Positions 26,194 to 35,088 of a stretch of 64,000 nucleotides of DNA are shown here, one piece after another. Source of the stretch: Methylophilus sp. 13. Lineage in GTDB: Bacteria > Pseudomonadota > Gammaproteobacteria > Burkholderiales > Methylophilaceae. How positions within the stretch are numbered: the first letter of the stretch is position 1; every line of letters begins with the position of its first letter. The stretch spans positions 248,001 through 312,000 of the forward strand of contig NZ_JADKYR010000001.1 of NCBI RefSeq assembly GCF_015354335.1. Direction: 5' to 3'. The notes under the pieces were generated by a model. It had not been told where the DNA came from. It did not search any database and saw only the letters and a program-made list of their open reading frames with translations. The position numbers and the translations under genes are program-made.

Positions 26194-27042
26194 ATGTTTT
26201 CTAGACCCGATAATAACTACAATGTATCAGATGATGTTATTGATGCAATTCTAAAAGACCAAGCACATCCAATATTTCATATCGTTAATTACGTTAAAGA
26301 TGGCCAAAAAATTTTAGATATTGGCGCAGGTAGTGGTGTATTAGCACGAGCTATATTAAAGTCAAAAAAAAATGTATCGATCGACGGTGTTGAGCCTAAT
26401 CGCTATGCGGCAAACATGGCGGCCAATTTTTATCGAACAATGCTATGTGGATATGTTCAAGAATTTTATGCTGAGATTAGTGAAAAAAAATACGACATCA
26501 TAATTCTAGCTGACGTTATAGAACACATATCTGATCCGCTCGAGATGCTGAAACAGCTCATGAAATATATTGATTCAAGTACAAAAATTTTTATATCCAT
26601 CCCTAATGTTGCATTTGGCGGCGTACGATTAGCGCTTTTTAATGGCAGTTTTAATTACACTGACTCGGGCTTATTGGAACGAACTCATCTGAGATTCTTT
26701 ACAAGAAATACTGCAGATAAAATGTTTGAAAAATTAGAATTGTTAACAGAGCACCTTTTTTCATTGGAACGTAGTTTTTACAGAGTGGAGTTTAAGAGAA
26801 CCGAGTTATCAGCTTCATTTATTAGCATATTTAAATTAGCTCGCTTGAGTGATGCCAGAGCCTATCAATTTTTATACATTTTAAGCAAAGAAGCAAATCC
26901 CGAGAAGTTTTCCCAAAACATCATTATTCATGCTGGCACCTCTTTTTACTCAATAATGAGAGATTATTTCTTTTATCAATCTCATTTTGTTAAAATATAC
27001 AATTTAGCACTAAAAGTTATTAGAAAAATACAAAATGCCTAA
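26194..27042 (+). CDS. class I SAM-dependent methyltransferase
   Basis: A 282-residue protein. The SAM-binding motif is ILDIGAGSGVLARAI (about 40-54), the acidic ribose contact lies in DGVEPN, and DIIILADVIEHI is typical of the Methyltransf_23/UbiG-like group. The C-terminal third is unassigned and rich in aromatic and Lys residues. It probably methylates a sugar or the end of the glycan, which would fit Wzt_C-dependent export. It overlaps the next gene by 8 bases. Confidence 0.8.
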   Translation: MFSRPDNNYNVSDDVIDAILKDQAHPIFHIVNYVKDGQKILDIGAGSGVLARAILKSKKNVSIDGVEPNRYAANMAANFYRTMLCGYVQEFYAEISEKKYDIIILADVIEHISDPLEMLKQLMKYIDSSTKIFISIPNVAFGGVRLALFNGSFNYTDSGLLERTHLRFFTRNTADKMFEKLELLTEHLFSLERSFYRVEFKRTELSASFISIFKLARLSDARAYQFLYILSKEANPEKFSQNIIIHAGTSFYSIMRDYFFYQSHFVKIYNLALKVIRKIQNA

Positions 27043-28048
27043 AGTATCGATATGCATTCCTGCATATATGCAGGTTGCCTATTTGAAAGAATGCCTGCTT
27101 TCAATATCAGAACAAACCATTAAGGACTATGAACTAATTATATCCGATGATTCGCCAGATGATTCAGTTTATAACCTTATAAAACAATTTGATTTTGGAG
27201 GGCGTTTAAAATACTTTAAAAACTCTTCTCCCTTAGGTTCTCCAAAAAATTGGAACTTTGCAATTCAACATGCTACAAGCGATCTTATTAAGCTAATGCA
27301 TCATGACGATTCTTTTTCATCCCCACAATCGCTTGAAAAATTTATTAGCCTAATGGATGAGAACCCAACTGCAAATTTTGGGTTTTCAGCTAGCAAAGTT
27401 AAAAATGTGACTAACAATAAGAGTTGGATTCATACTGCGTCAGAGAGACAAGTTGCGCAAATTCAAACGAACCCAGAGTTATTAATACTTGGAAATTTAA
27501 TTGGATCGCCCAGCTCCACAATTTACAGAAGAAATATTAATATCGAATATGACAATAAGCTGAAATGGTTAGTGGATATCGACTTTTATATCAGAGTAAT
27601 CCAACAAGGGAACAAAATTGTAAACACTCAAGAAGCATTCATTACCACGCCAACAAATGCTTCACACCAAGTTACTGAAGAATGTATAAACAATTGCCAG
27701 TTGGAACTCTATGAATACACAACTCTATATTTAAAAAATCAAGATCAGGTTTCAGGAAATACTAGTATAAATAACCATTTACTTGGCATACTAGCCAAAT
27801 ATAGAATTTTCAACAAAAAGGCTCTTCACTTAGAACCCTACTTTACCTCTCAACAAATAGATGTTTTAGAACAACTATTAGTAAGGTTCAAAAATCAACC
27901 TATTATAAAGTTTATATACTACGTCTATTGGTGGCAAAATGGTCCTTTGTTCTTAATAAAAATTATCAGATTTCTGATTCATCAAGCATATAGTTTGTTA
28001 TCTTTAATTCGCTTACTTTACAATCCTAAAAATTATAAAAACCAGTAA
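27035..28048 (+). CDS. glycosyltransferase family 2
   Basis: A 337-residue GT2 enzyme with a GT-A fold: VSICIPAYMQVAYLKECLLSI at the N terminus, DYELIISDDSPDDS, and the metal-binding acidic motif LMHHDDSF near residue 90. The C-terminal part (about 240-337) is predicted helical with a hydrophobic stretch that may rest on the membrane. It presumably adds one sugar to the lipid-linked repeat; donor and linkage cannot be told from sequence. Confidence 0.85.
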   Translation: MPKVSICIPAYMQVAYLKECLLSISEQTIKDYELIISDDSPDDSVYNLIKQFDFGGRLKYFKNSSPLGSPKNWNFAIQHATSDLIKLMHHDDSFSSPQSLEKFISLMDENPTANFGFSASKVKNVTNNKSWIHTASERQVAQIQTNPELLILGNLIGSPSSTIYRRNINIEYDNKLKWLVDIDFYIRVIQQGNKIVNTQEAFITTPTNASHQVTEECINNCQLELYEYTTLYLKNQDQVSGNTSINNHLLGILAKYRIFNKKALHLEPYFTSQQIDVLEQLLVRFKNQPIIKFIYYVYWWQNGPLFLIKIIRFLIHQAYSLLSLIRLLYNPKNYKNQ

Positions 28049-28065
28049 TAACTAATAGTCGGTAT

Positions 28066-29874
28066 ATGAGTCAACCAACACTATCCGCTTTACCACTAGT
28101 ATCAGTAATCACATCAGTCAAAAATGGTGAGAAATACTTACGAAAATCCCTACAAAGCATTATTGATCAAGACTACACTAACTTTGAATTCATTATAATA
28201 GATGATTATTCAACAGATAAAACAATAGAAATTCTGCATGATTTTTCTAAAAAAGATAACAGAGTAAAAGTCTATAAGAATTCCTATCTTCCTGGCTTAG
28301 CGAATGCTTTAAACTACGGAATTAGTCTATCAAAAGGAAAATATATCGTACGCCAAGATGCAGACGACGTATCTTTGTCAGAAAGACTTCGAGTCCAAGT
28401 TGAGTTTATGGAAAGCCATCTAGAAATATTTATTTCAGGAAGCTACATAAATCTCATAGATGAAGACGATAACTTCTTAAAAATCCACAGAGAACCACTT
28501 TCAAATGATGAAATAAAACTTCATTTGATGGTTGGTACTCCTTTCGCACATCCATCCGTAATAATGCGGAGGGATTTGATAATTAAGTACAATTTATCGT
28601 ATCAGGAATTACCTGCTCAAGACTATGAACTATGGTCTAGAGCGATTAATGCTGGTCTGAAGGGCGAAAATCTACCAAAACCGCTTGTAAACTATAGAGT
28701 ATATAAGGAATCAGATAGTGCATTAAGAGCTCCACGTCATGAGGCAATGGCTACCTTAATATCAAACTATCAAATAACACAATTTACCTCATATAAAGAT
28801 ATTAGATTTTTCTTAAACCTTGAAGAATACAAACGTGTTGCACATTATCTATTGACGGGGAATGCAATAGTTTCAAGCCAATATGACTTTTTAATTGCAA
28901 GGCATATTCTTAAAATATGGAAAAGTATCGGTCAGATTGAATTATCAAATCCTCTAATGAGGTATAACTTACTGCCAAAATCGATTTATGGTTATATTAA
29001 ATGTCCTTTAGTATTTCTAAAGTATATGCTGCACAGAAGAACTTATAAAAAAACAGCATGTGATTTAACCACCAACGAAAAAGAGAGCTTAAAGCAAAAT
29101 ATCCCAATAATAATAATTGTTAGGGACAGACTTTCATGCCTCAGACAGTTAATTTCTAGATTAGAAAATGATGGTTATAAGAATTTAATTCTGTTAAATA
29201 ACAACTCCTCATTCCCTCCCCTACTTGAGTTCTTATCTCAATCTGAATTTAAAGTCATAAATCTTCATGAAAATCTGGGGCATACTGTTCTCTGGCAACT
29301 TGAGGAATTAAGAGACTTCATTAAAGCTAATTGGTTCGTATATACAGATCCTGATGTCATACCTACTATTGAAGCTAAGTCAGATTATGTTGCAACATTC
29401 TTTGAGTCTTTATTGAAACTCCCAAAGTTCAAAAAGGCTGGCTTTTCTCTCAAAATAGACGATTTACCAGATCACTTTCATTTGAAGAAAACTGTCACAT
29501 CTTGGGAAAAGCAATTTTATAAAAACAGAATAAATGAAAACTACATAGCAGACATTGACACAACTTTTGCATTATATCGACCAAACACACCATATTGTTT
29601 TGGTCCGGCAATACGATCTGTAAAGCTGTTTGCTCGCCACTTACCTTGGTACTTAGACGGAAAAAACTTAGATGAAGATGAATTATTCTATAGAAATAAT
29701 GCCTCTCAAGTTATTACCACATGGAATGTATCTGGCGAGTCAAAAGAGTTGAAAATGGCCTCGCCATTAGATAAATTCTTGAGCAATACTTATCTATTCC
29801 TTCTAAGCAATTCAATCACTCACTCCTTTGCAAAAAAAACAAAGGAGCTCTTGAGAAAAAATAATGCAAAATAA
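28066..29874 (+). CDS. two-domain glycosyltransferase (GT2 plus second GT-A-like domain)
   Basis: A 602-residue protein with two catalytic-looking modules. Residues about 10-240 are a GT2 domain (VSVITSVKNGEKYLRKSL, IIIDDYSTD, VRQDADDVSLSERL). After a linker with a YIKCPLVFLKYMLHRR stretch, residues about 345-600 show a second nucleotide-sugar transferase fold (IPIIIIVRDRLSCLRQLI, LILLNNNSS, WFVYTDPDVIPT with a DxD-like motif). It may add two successive sugars, as bifunctional O-antigen polymerising transferases do. That is inference. It sits in the AT-rich stretch and overlaps the next gene by 11 bases. Confidence 0.8.
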   Translation: MSQPTLSALPLVSVITSVKNGEKYLRKSLQSIIDQDYTNFEFIIIDDYSTDKTIEILHDFSKKDNRVKVYKNSYLPGLANALNYGISLSKGKYIVRQDADDVSLSERLRVQVEFMESHLEIFISGSYINLIDEDDNFLKIHREPLSNDEIKLHLMVGTPFAHPSVIMRRDLIIKYNLSYQELPAQDYELWSRAINAGLKGENLPKPLVNYRVYKESDSALRAPRHEAMATLISNYQITQFTSYKDIRFFLNLEEYKRVAHYLLTGNAIVSSQYDFLIARHILKIWKSIGQIELSNPLMRYNLLPKSIYGYIKCPLVFLKYMLHRRTYKKTACDLTTNEKESLKQNIPIIIIVRDRLSCLRQLISRLENDGYKNLILLNNNSSFPPLLEFLSQSEFKVINLHENLGHTVLWQLEELRDFIKANWFVYTDPDVIPTIEAKSDYVATFFESLLKLPKFKKAGFSLKIDDLPDHFHLKKTVTSWEKQFYKNRINENYIADIDTTFALYRPNTPYCFGPAIRSVKLFARHLPWYLDGKNLDEDELFYRNNASQVITTWNVSGESKELKMASPLDKFLSNTYLFLLSNSITHSFAKKTKELLRKNNAK

Positions 29875-30820
29875 ATTCTGTTCCATCGTTGTAACATTTA
29901 ATCCCAATATTGATTTACTAATGGAGCAATTTGATATACTAAGCTCGCACAGCGATCTCATAGTATTTGTAGACAACGGCTCAGATAATATCTCTAAAAT
30001 TCAATTAAATGAGTTTTTTAGCACTGCAAAAATTATTAGTCTCAAAGAAAATCTTGGTATTGGATATGCTCAAAACATAGGCCTAATCTGTGCCATTGAA
30101 AGCGGCTTTTCTAGAGCAATCCTGTTCGATCAAGATAGTATCCCAACCGTGGAAATGTTTTCAAGATTGCTAAACGCACTTACCGAAAATGTTATTGCAT
30201 CCGGTCCATCATACGAAGACCCAAGATCAGGTATAAGCTCATTCTTCATAATTCAGAAAAAACTTTTTCCAAACAGATGGTTTCCAGAAAAATCACATCA
30301 AGCAGAGCAACTAGTTGACACTGCCTTTCTAATTGCATCAGGCACAACTATCAATTTAAATTTATTAAAGAAATGTGGCGGTATGAAAAGTGATTACTTC
30401 ATTGATCACGTTGATACTGAGTGGTGCTTTAGAGCGCGTAATGCAGGTTACCGTACAATTGGTATACCTAACGCAAAAATGAAACACTCACTTGGCGATG
30501 AAGTTAAAAAAGTTTGGTTTTTTGGATGGAGGCAGGTCTCTTATCACTCCCCTCTAAGAGACTATTATATGTTCCGTAATACCATCTTAATGTTGAAAGA
30601 TAACCCTATGTCGTTTATCTGGAAAAGTCACTTTATATGGCGACTTATTCAATTTGCAACATATTTTTTAACTTTCGCCCCATTAAGAAAAGAGCGTTTT
30701 ATAAAAATGTCTTTGGGTATTATGCATGGCTTAAAAAATATCAGAGGCAAACTGGATATTAATACACACACTTGCCATGCAATCCCCAAAACAGAACTTG
30801 ATCCCACATGCCTAAAATAG
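29864..30820 (+). CDS. glycosyltransferase family 2, rhamnosyltransferase-like
   Basis: A 318-residue GT2 enzyme resembling bacterial dTDP-rhamnosyltransferases of the COG1216/RfbF type: SIVVTFNPNIDLLMEQ, VFVDNGSDN, ENLGIGYAQNIG, ILFDQDSIPT (acidic DxD-like motif) and FIDHVDTEWCFRARNAGY. No rhamnose synthesis genes (rmlABCD) are in this window, so the donor is uncertain. Start and stop overlap both neighbours (11 and 13 bases), consistent with a tightly packed operon. Confidence 0.82.
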   Translation: MQNKFCSIVVTFNPNIDLLMEQFDILSSHSDLIVFVDNGSDNISKIQLNEFFSTAKIISLKENLGIGYAQNIGLICAIESGFSRAILFDQDSIPTVEMFSRLLNALTENVIASGPSYEDPRSGISSFFIIQKKLFPNRWFPEKSHQAEQLVDTAFLIASGTTINLNLLKKCGGMKSDYFIDHVDTEWCFRARNAGYRTIGIPNAKMKHSLGDEVKKVWFFGWRQVSYHSPLRDYYMFRNTILMLKDNPMSFIWKSHFIWRLIQFATYFLTFAPLRKERFIKMSLGIMHGLKNIRGKLDINTHTCHAIPKTELDPTCLK

Positions 30821-31707
30821 CAATATTACTCACCGTTTTTAATGGGGAAAGCTGGTTAGAAGAACAGTTAGAATCGATACTAGCTCAAGAAAATGTTATT
30901 TTAGACTTATATATTTCCGATGACTTATCCTCAGATCTATCTCAAAAAATTATTCATGACTACGCTAACAAATTCTCTAACGTCACTGTCTTACCAAGTC
31001 ATACTAGGCAGGGGAATGCTGCTCTGAATTTTTTCAGACTAATTCGCGACGTTGCTTTCGCAGAGTACTCATACATCGCCTTTTCTGACCAAGATGACAT
31101 ATGGCTACCAGAAAAACTCTCAATAGCTCTCGACAAAATTAAACGTCAAAATATTGATGGATATTCCAGCAACGTGACTGCATTCTGGTCTGATGGTAAA
31201 AAGCAGCTTATCCATAAAGCGCAATCACAAACACGGTATGACTATATGTTTGAATCTGCTGGCCCGGGTTGTACCTTTGTGATTTCGCAAAAACTGGCGC
31301 TGGCAATTCAAGAATTGCTCAGAAAAAAACAAACCGAACTAAGCACTGTTGCTTTGCATGACTGGTTTATTTATGCATTTGCAAGATCGAACAACTATAA
31401 ATGGTATATAGATCCCACACCTACAATTTTATATCGTCAACATGCTACAAATGTAGTTGGAGCAAATACTGGCATGAAAGCATTTATAGCGAGAGTATCA
31501 AAATTAAAACAAGGATGGTATTTACAACAAATCCTCTTAATTGCCAAAGAACTTGGTTATCAGGAAGCGGAACCTATTAAAAAAATGACCAACCTATGCA
31601 TTTGGGATCGTTGTTACCTCGCAATATTTGCCCATCAATTTAGACGACGACTACGTGATCAGCTGGGTTTTGCCTTTTTTGCTTTGTTTTTAGCCAAAAA
31701 ATCATGA
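30808..31707 (+). CDS. glycosyltransferase family 2 (RfbG/WbbL-like)
   Basis: A 299-residue GT2 enzyme: KIAILLTVFNGESWLEEQL at the N terminus, LYISDDLSSD, then AFSDQDDIWLPEKL, the strongly conserved SDQDDIW motif of this O-antigen transferase group, and ALHDWFIY with a catalytic Asp. The C terminus is basic and hydrophobic (QFRRRLRDQLGFAFFALF). Members often transfer rhamnose or related deoxyhexoses; donor unknown here. It overlaps the epimerase gene by 4 bases. Confidence 0.85.
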   Translation: MPKIAILLTVFNGESWLEEQLESILAQENVILDLYISDDLSSDLSQKIIHDYANKFSNVTVLPSHTRQGNAALNFFRLIRDVAFAEYSYIAFSDQDDIWLPEKLSIALDKIKRQNIDGYSSNVTAFWSDGKKQLIHKAQSQTRYDYMFESAGPGCTFVISQKLALAIQELLRKKQTELSTVALHDWFIYAFARSNNYKWYIDPTPTILYRQHATNVVGANTGMKAFIARVSKLKQGWYLQQILLIAKELGYQEAEPIKKMTNLCIWDRCYLAIFAHQFRRRLRDQLGFAFFALFLAKKS

Positions 31708-32588
31708 ATTTATTGATTACGGGTGCCAATGGATTTGTGGGCGCATCATTGAGCAAAATGCTCATCAACTGCAAGCACAATGTCACAGCATTGCGCCGTG
31801 ATTTTAATCCATCAGAGTTACCTTTTGATTATTACAGTTGCCTAATTCACCTTGCAGGACGTGCACACGTCATGCATGAAACTACAGAGGATGTTTATTC
31901 GGCTTATAGAGCAGTGAATGTAAACTACACTCTTAAGGTGGCTGAGTTAGCTAGATCATCGGGAATAAAGCGTTTTATTTTTTTGAGTTCTATTAAGGTG
32001 AATGGTGAGGTTACAAACGTACCATTCGACGAGTCATATGCACCGGCACCGTTGGACGCATATGGTCAAACTAAATTAGAAGCTGAGCTATTATTAAAAG
32101 ATTTTTGTACCGAGCATCAAATAGAGTTGGTAATTATTCGTGCACCTTTGATTTATGGGCCAGGAGTAAAAGCTAACTTTAAATCATTGATTCAACTCTG
32201 CAAGAAACCAGTTCCGTTACCGTTTGGATCTGTACGCAACAAGCGTAGTCTTGTGAGTTTAGATAATTTGAATAATTTTATTGAGTTATGCTGCATCCAT
32301 CCAACAGCAGCTAACCAGACATTTCTAATTTCTGATGATCAAGATATTTCAACTAAACAACTCGTCAATACGATAAGAGCAGCATTAGGACGAAACTCAT
32401 GGCAACTCCCGATACCTGCATCACTTTTATCTATTTTTTTTAATCTTGTAGGTAAACATTATCTGAATGAACGTTTGTTAAGCAACTTGCAGCTGGATAT
32501 AAGCAAAGCGAAACGACTTCTTAATTGGAGGCCAGTTCTAAACTTCGAAGATGGCATTAAACAGACTGTGACAGATTATGTGGATTAA
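31704..32588 (+). CDS. NAD-dependent epimerase/reductase (WbpK/WbpV-like UDP-HexNAc C4 enzyme)
   Basis: A 294-residue extended SDR protein. The NAD motif is TGANGFVG (7-14), the Ser of the active site lies in FLSSIKVNGE, and Tyr/Lys are in YGQTK. IHLAGRAHVMHE is characteristic of the WbpV/WbpK group that finishes UDP-QuiNAc or UDP-FucNAc by 4-keto reduction or C4 epimerisation. It is followed by a sugar-phosphate transferase and a 4,6-dehydratase, the same trio found in many O-antigen loci. The trio would make and load the first sugar, probably QuiNAc or FucNAc, onto undecaprenyl phosphate. Confidence 0.82.
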   Translation: MNLLITGANGFVGASLSKMLINCKHNVTALRRDFNPSELPFDYYSCLIHLAGRAHVMHETTEDVYSAYRAVNVNYTLKVAELARSSGIKRFIFLSSIKVNGEVTNVPFDESYAPAPLDAYGQTKLEAELLLKDFCTEHQIELVIIRAPLIYGPGVKANFKSLIQLCKKPVPLPFGSVRNKRSLVSLDNLNNFIELCCIHPTAANQTFLISDDQDISTKQLVNTIRAALGRNSWQLPIPASLLSIFFNLVGKHYLNERLLSNLQLDISKAKRLLNWRPVLNFEDGIKQTVTDYVD

Positions 32589-33153
32589 GAGAGTTTTAGA
32601 TATCTTACTGGCTTTGATCGCAACAGTATGCTTAAGTCCATGTTTATTAATCACTTATCTATTAGTAAAACTAAGCTCTAAAGGCCCCGCATTATACTGG
32701 AGCAAGCGAGTCGGTCAGAAAAACAAGCTTTTTAGCATGCCAAAATTCCGGTCCATGCGTGTGGGAACACCTCAAATTGCCACCCATTTGCTGAATCAGC
32801 AAACGGATCCCAATGCATTCTTAACACCTGTAGGAAGTTTTATCAGAAAAACCAGCCTAGACGAGTTACCGCAATTATGGAGCGTGCTGAAAGGGGATAT
32901 GTCTGTTGTCGGGCCACGTCCTGCACTTTTCAATCAAGACGATTTAATCGCATTACGCACTGAAAAGAACGTTCATACTCTGAAACCAGGCATCACCGGC
33001 TGGGCACAAGTAAATGGACGGGACGAAATTCCCATTCCACAAAAAGTGGCTCTGGATGAATACTATCTAAAGCATCGATCAATCTGGTTAGATATTAAGA
33101 TTATCTGCATGACAGTGATCAAGGTCATCCGGCGTGATAACATCACGCATTGA
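32578..33153 (+). CDS. initiating undecaprenyl-phosphate sugar-1-phosphate transferase (short, PglC/WcaJ-C type)
   Basis: A 191-residue monotopic phosphoglycosyl transferase comprising only the catalytic domain. One N-terminal hydrophobic segment (about residues 5-30) is followed by KFRSMRVG, the catalytic Asp-Glu in SLDELPQLWSVLKGDMSVVGPRP and KPGITGWAQVNGRDE. It starts glycan assembly by moving a sugar-1-phosphate from a UDP-sugar to undecaprenyl phosphate on the inner face of the membrane. It overlaps the epimerase gene by 11 bases. Confidence 0.9.
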   Translation: MWIKRVLDILLALIATVCLSPCLLITYLLVKLSSKGPALYWSKRVGQKNKLFSMPKFRSMRVGTPQIATHLLNQQTDPNAFLTPVGSFIRKTSLDELPQLWSVLKGDMSVVGPRPALFNQDDLIALRTEKNVHTLKPGITGWAQVNGRDEIPIPQKVALDEYYLKHRSIWLDIKIICMTVIKVIRRDNITH

Positions 33154-33170
33154 TTGATTATTTGATTTCT

Positions 33171-35087
33171 ATGCTCAGGCTACCAGCACGCGTTTTGTCT
33201 TTTCTTGCTTTTAAACATGATGCGGTCGTTGTGATCGCGGCATGGGTATTTGCGTTCTTGTTACGCTTTAACTTCCAGATACCGCCCAACTTTGTACAGC
33301 ATATCTGGCAGACATTGCCAGTGATTTTTGCCATTCATGCGATCTGTTTTTATAGCTTTGGCCTTTATAAAGGACTTTGGCGGTTTGCCAGTCTGCCCGA
33401 TTTAAAACGGATTATGCGCGCAGTAGGATTTGCTGCCTTGCTTAGCGCAGCGTATGCCCTGCTGGTCCACCCAACGATCATCATCCCGCGCTCGGTGCTG
33501 ATCCTGAATCCTATGTTGCTCATTTTGGCGATGGGCGGGAGCCGTTTTTTATACCGTGCCTGGAAAGAGCGGCGTTTATTTAATACGGTTGCGCTGCAAG
33601 GTAAACCTGTGATTGTGATCGGGGTTGAAGATGCTTCTTTTAACCTGATTAAAGAGCTCAGTAAAAATCCGGAATGGCGTGTCGTGGCCATGATAGATCC
33701 AGCGAACAGGCTGGTGGGCCGCGAAATTATGCACACCAAGGTAGAAGGTGGTCTGGAAGATATTCCAGCAATTGCCGCACGTTATGGCTGCCGGCATTGC
33801 ATGATCGCGATGCCAAGTAGCCGGCACCAGAAACGCAGATTGGCGGTGGAAGCCGCCAGAAAATCTCCCGAGATGGAGGTTTTGACCCTGCCAGCCATGT
33901 CTGACCTGATCAGTGGCCGGGTCAGTCTCTCGCAAATTCGCAAGATTGATGTCGAGGACTTGCTGGGGCGTGATGTGGTGCAGCTGGATACCCATGGCTT
34001 GAGTACGATGTTGGCTAACAAGGTAGTGCTGGTCTCGGGGGCTGCGGGCTCCATTGGCTCTGAACTGTGCAGACAAATACTGAGTTTTCACCCGGCACAA
34101 TTAATCTGTCTGGATATCTCGGAATATGCGTTGTATACCTTGCAGCAAGAATTTAATCAGTCCGTCACCAATACAGAGCTGGTCTATCTGGTGGCGGATG
34201 TGAAGAATCAGGCCAGGATGCAACGCATCTTGCAAAATCATCAGCCGGAGGTTGTGTTACATGCCGGGGCCTATAAGCATGTGCCTATGATGGAGCATTT
34301 TAACGTGGTAGAGGCCTTGCAGAACAATGCCTACGGCACCTACCAGATTGCAGCGGCGTGCCAGGCAGCTAATGTGCCCACCTTTGTGCTGGTCTCCACT
34401 GATAAAGCAGTGAATCCGACCAATGTCATGGGTGCCAGCAAGCGTCTGGCCGAACTCATTTGTCAGGGCTTGCAAAACAAGCAAAATCACACCCGTTTTA
34501 TCACGGTGCGTTTTGGCAACGTGCTGGGAAGCAGTGGCAGCGTGATTCCAAAATTTCGCGAGCAAATTGCGCACGGCGGTCCGATCACGATTACCCACCC
34601 GGAGATCACACGTTACTTTATGTCCATCCCGGAAGCCGCGCAACTGGTATTACAGGCAGCGACCATGGGCAACGGCGGTGAAGTCTTTGTAATGGATATG
34701 GGCACACCGGTCAAAATCATTGATCTGGCACGCGACATGATTAAACTATCCGGTCTGCAAGAGCAAGAGATACGCATTGAGTTTACCGGCCTGCGTCCGG
34801 GTGAAAAGCTTTATGAAGAGTTGCTGGCAGATGATGAAAACACCTTGCCGACGAGCCATGAAAAACTACGGATTGCCCAAGCGCGCAGTGCAGATAGCCT
34901 TTGGCTGACGCAGTTGCTCGAGTGGTTGGCGACCATACCGCATTTGCCAGAGTCTCAAATCAAGCAAGACTTGCAGCGCTGGGTCGAGGAGTATCAGCCA
35001 GATACCCGGCCCGCCCCCTCTGTCTCTTTACGTGCCGCTCTGGCACCCTTAGAGACCCTCCCCTCGCCTTCACAACAGATACACTGA
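33171..35087 (+). CDS. WbpM/CapD-family nucleoside-diphosphate-sugar 4,6-dehydratase
   Basis: A 638-residue membrane enzyme. Four N-terminal membrane helices (to about residue 125) are followed by a CoA-binding-like Rossmann domain (about 140-260) and the catalytic SDR domain, whose NAD motif GAAGSIGSE starts near residue 290. The usual YxxxK is MxxxK (NVMGASK), the known WbpM variation. It converts UDP-GlcNAc to UDP-4-keto-6-deoxy-GlcNAc, the precursor for the upstream epimerase. A TTG at 33150 overlapping the upstream stop is an alternative start; I prefer ATG 33171. Base composition returns to the higher-GC host level in this gene. Confidence 0.9.
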   Translation: MLRLPARVLSFLAFKHDAVVVIAAWVFAFLLRFNFQIPPNFVQHIWQTLPVIFAIHAICFYSFGLYKGLWRFASLPDLKRIMRAVGFAALLSAAYALLVHPTIIIPRSVLILNPMLLILAMGGSRFLYRAWKERRLFNTVALQGKPVIVIGVEDASFNLIKELSKNPEWRVVAMIDPANRLVGREIMHTKVEGGLEDIPAIAARYGCRHCMIAMPSSRHQKRRLAVEAARKSPEMEVLTLPAMSDLISGRVSLSQIRKIDVEDLLGRDVVQLDTHGLSTMLANKVVLVSGAAGSIGSELCRQILSFHPAQLICLDISEYALYTLQQEFNQSVTNTELVYLVADVKNQARMQRILQNHQPEVVLHAGAYKHVPMMEHFNVVEALQNNAYGTYQIAAACQAANVPTFVLVSTDKAVNPTNVMGASKRLAELICQGLQNKQNHTRFITVRFGNVLGSSGSVIPKFREQIAHGGPITITHPEITRYFMSIPEAAQLVLQAATMGNGGEVFVMDMGTPVKIIDLARDMIKLSGLQEQEIRIEFTGLRPGEKLYEELLADDENTLPTSHEKLRIAQARSADSLWLTQLLEWLATIPHLPESQIKQDLQRWVEEYQPDTRPAPSVSLRAALAPLETLPSPSQQIH

Positions 35088-35088
35088 T

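Larger units (their letters stand above)
22080..33130. other. AT-rich segment inside the polysaccharide locus, probably horizontally acquired
   Basis: By eye, the DNA from the last third of colD to the end of the initiating sugar-transferase gene is much richer in A and T than the DNA before 20 kb and after 33.1 kb, with many AAA, TTT and ATA codons. The change is fairly abrupt at both ends. No IS element, integrase, tRNA or flanking repeat is seen, so exchange by homologous recombination in the conserved flanks is more likely than integration. No base-composition calculation was run. Confidence 0.7.
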
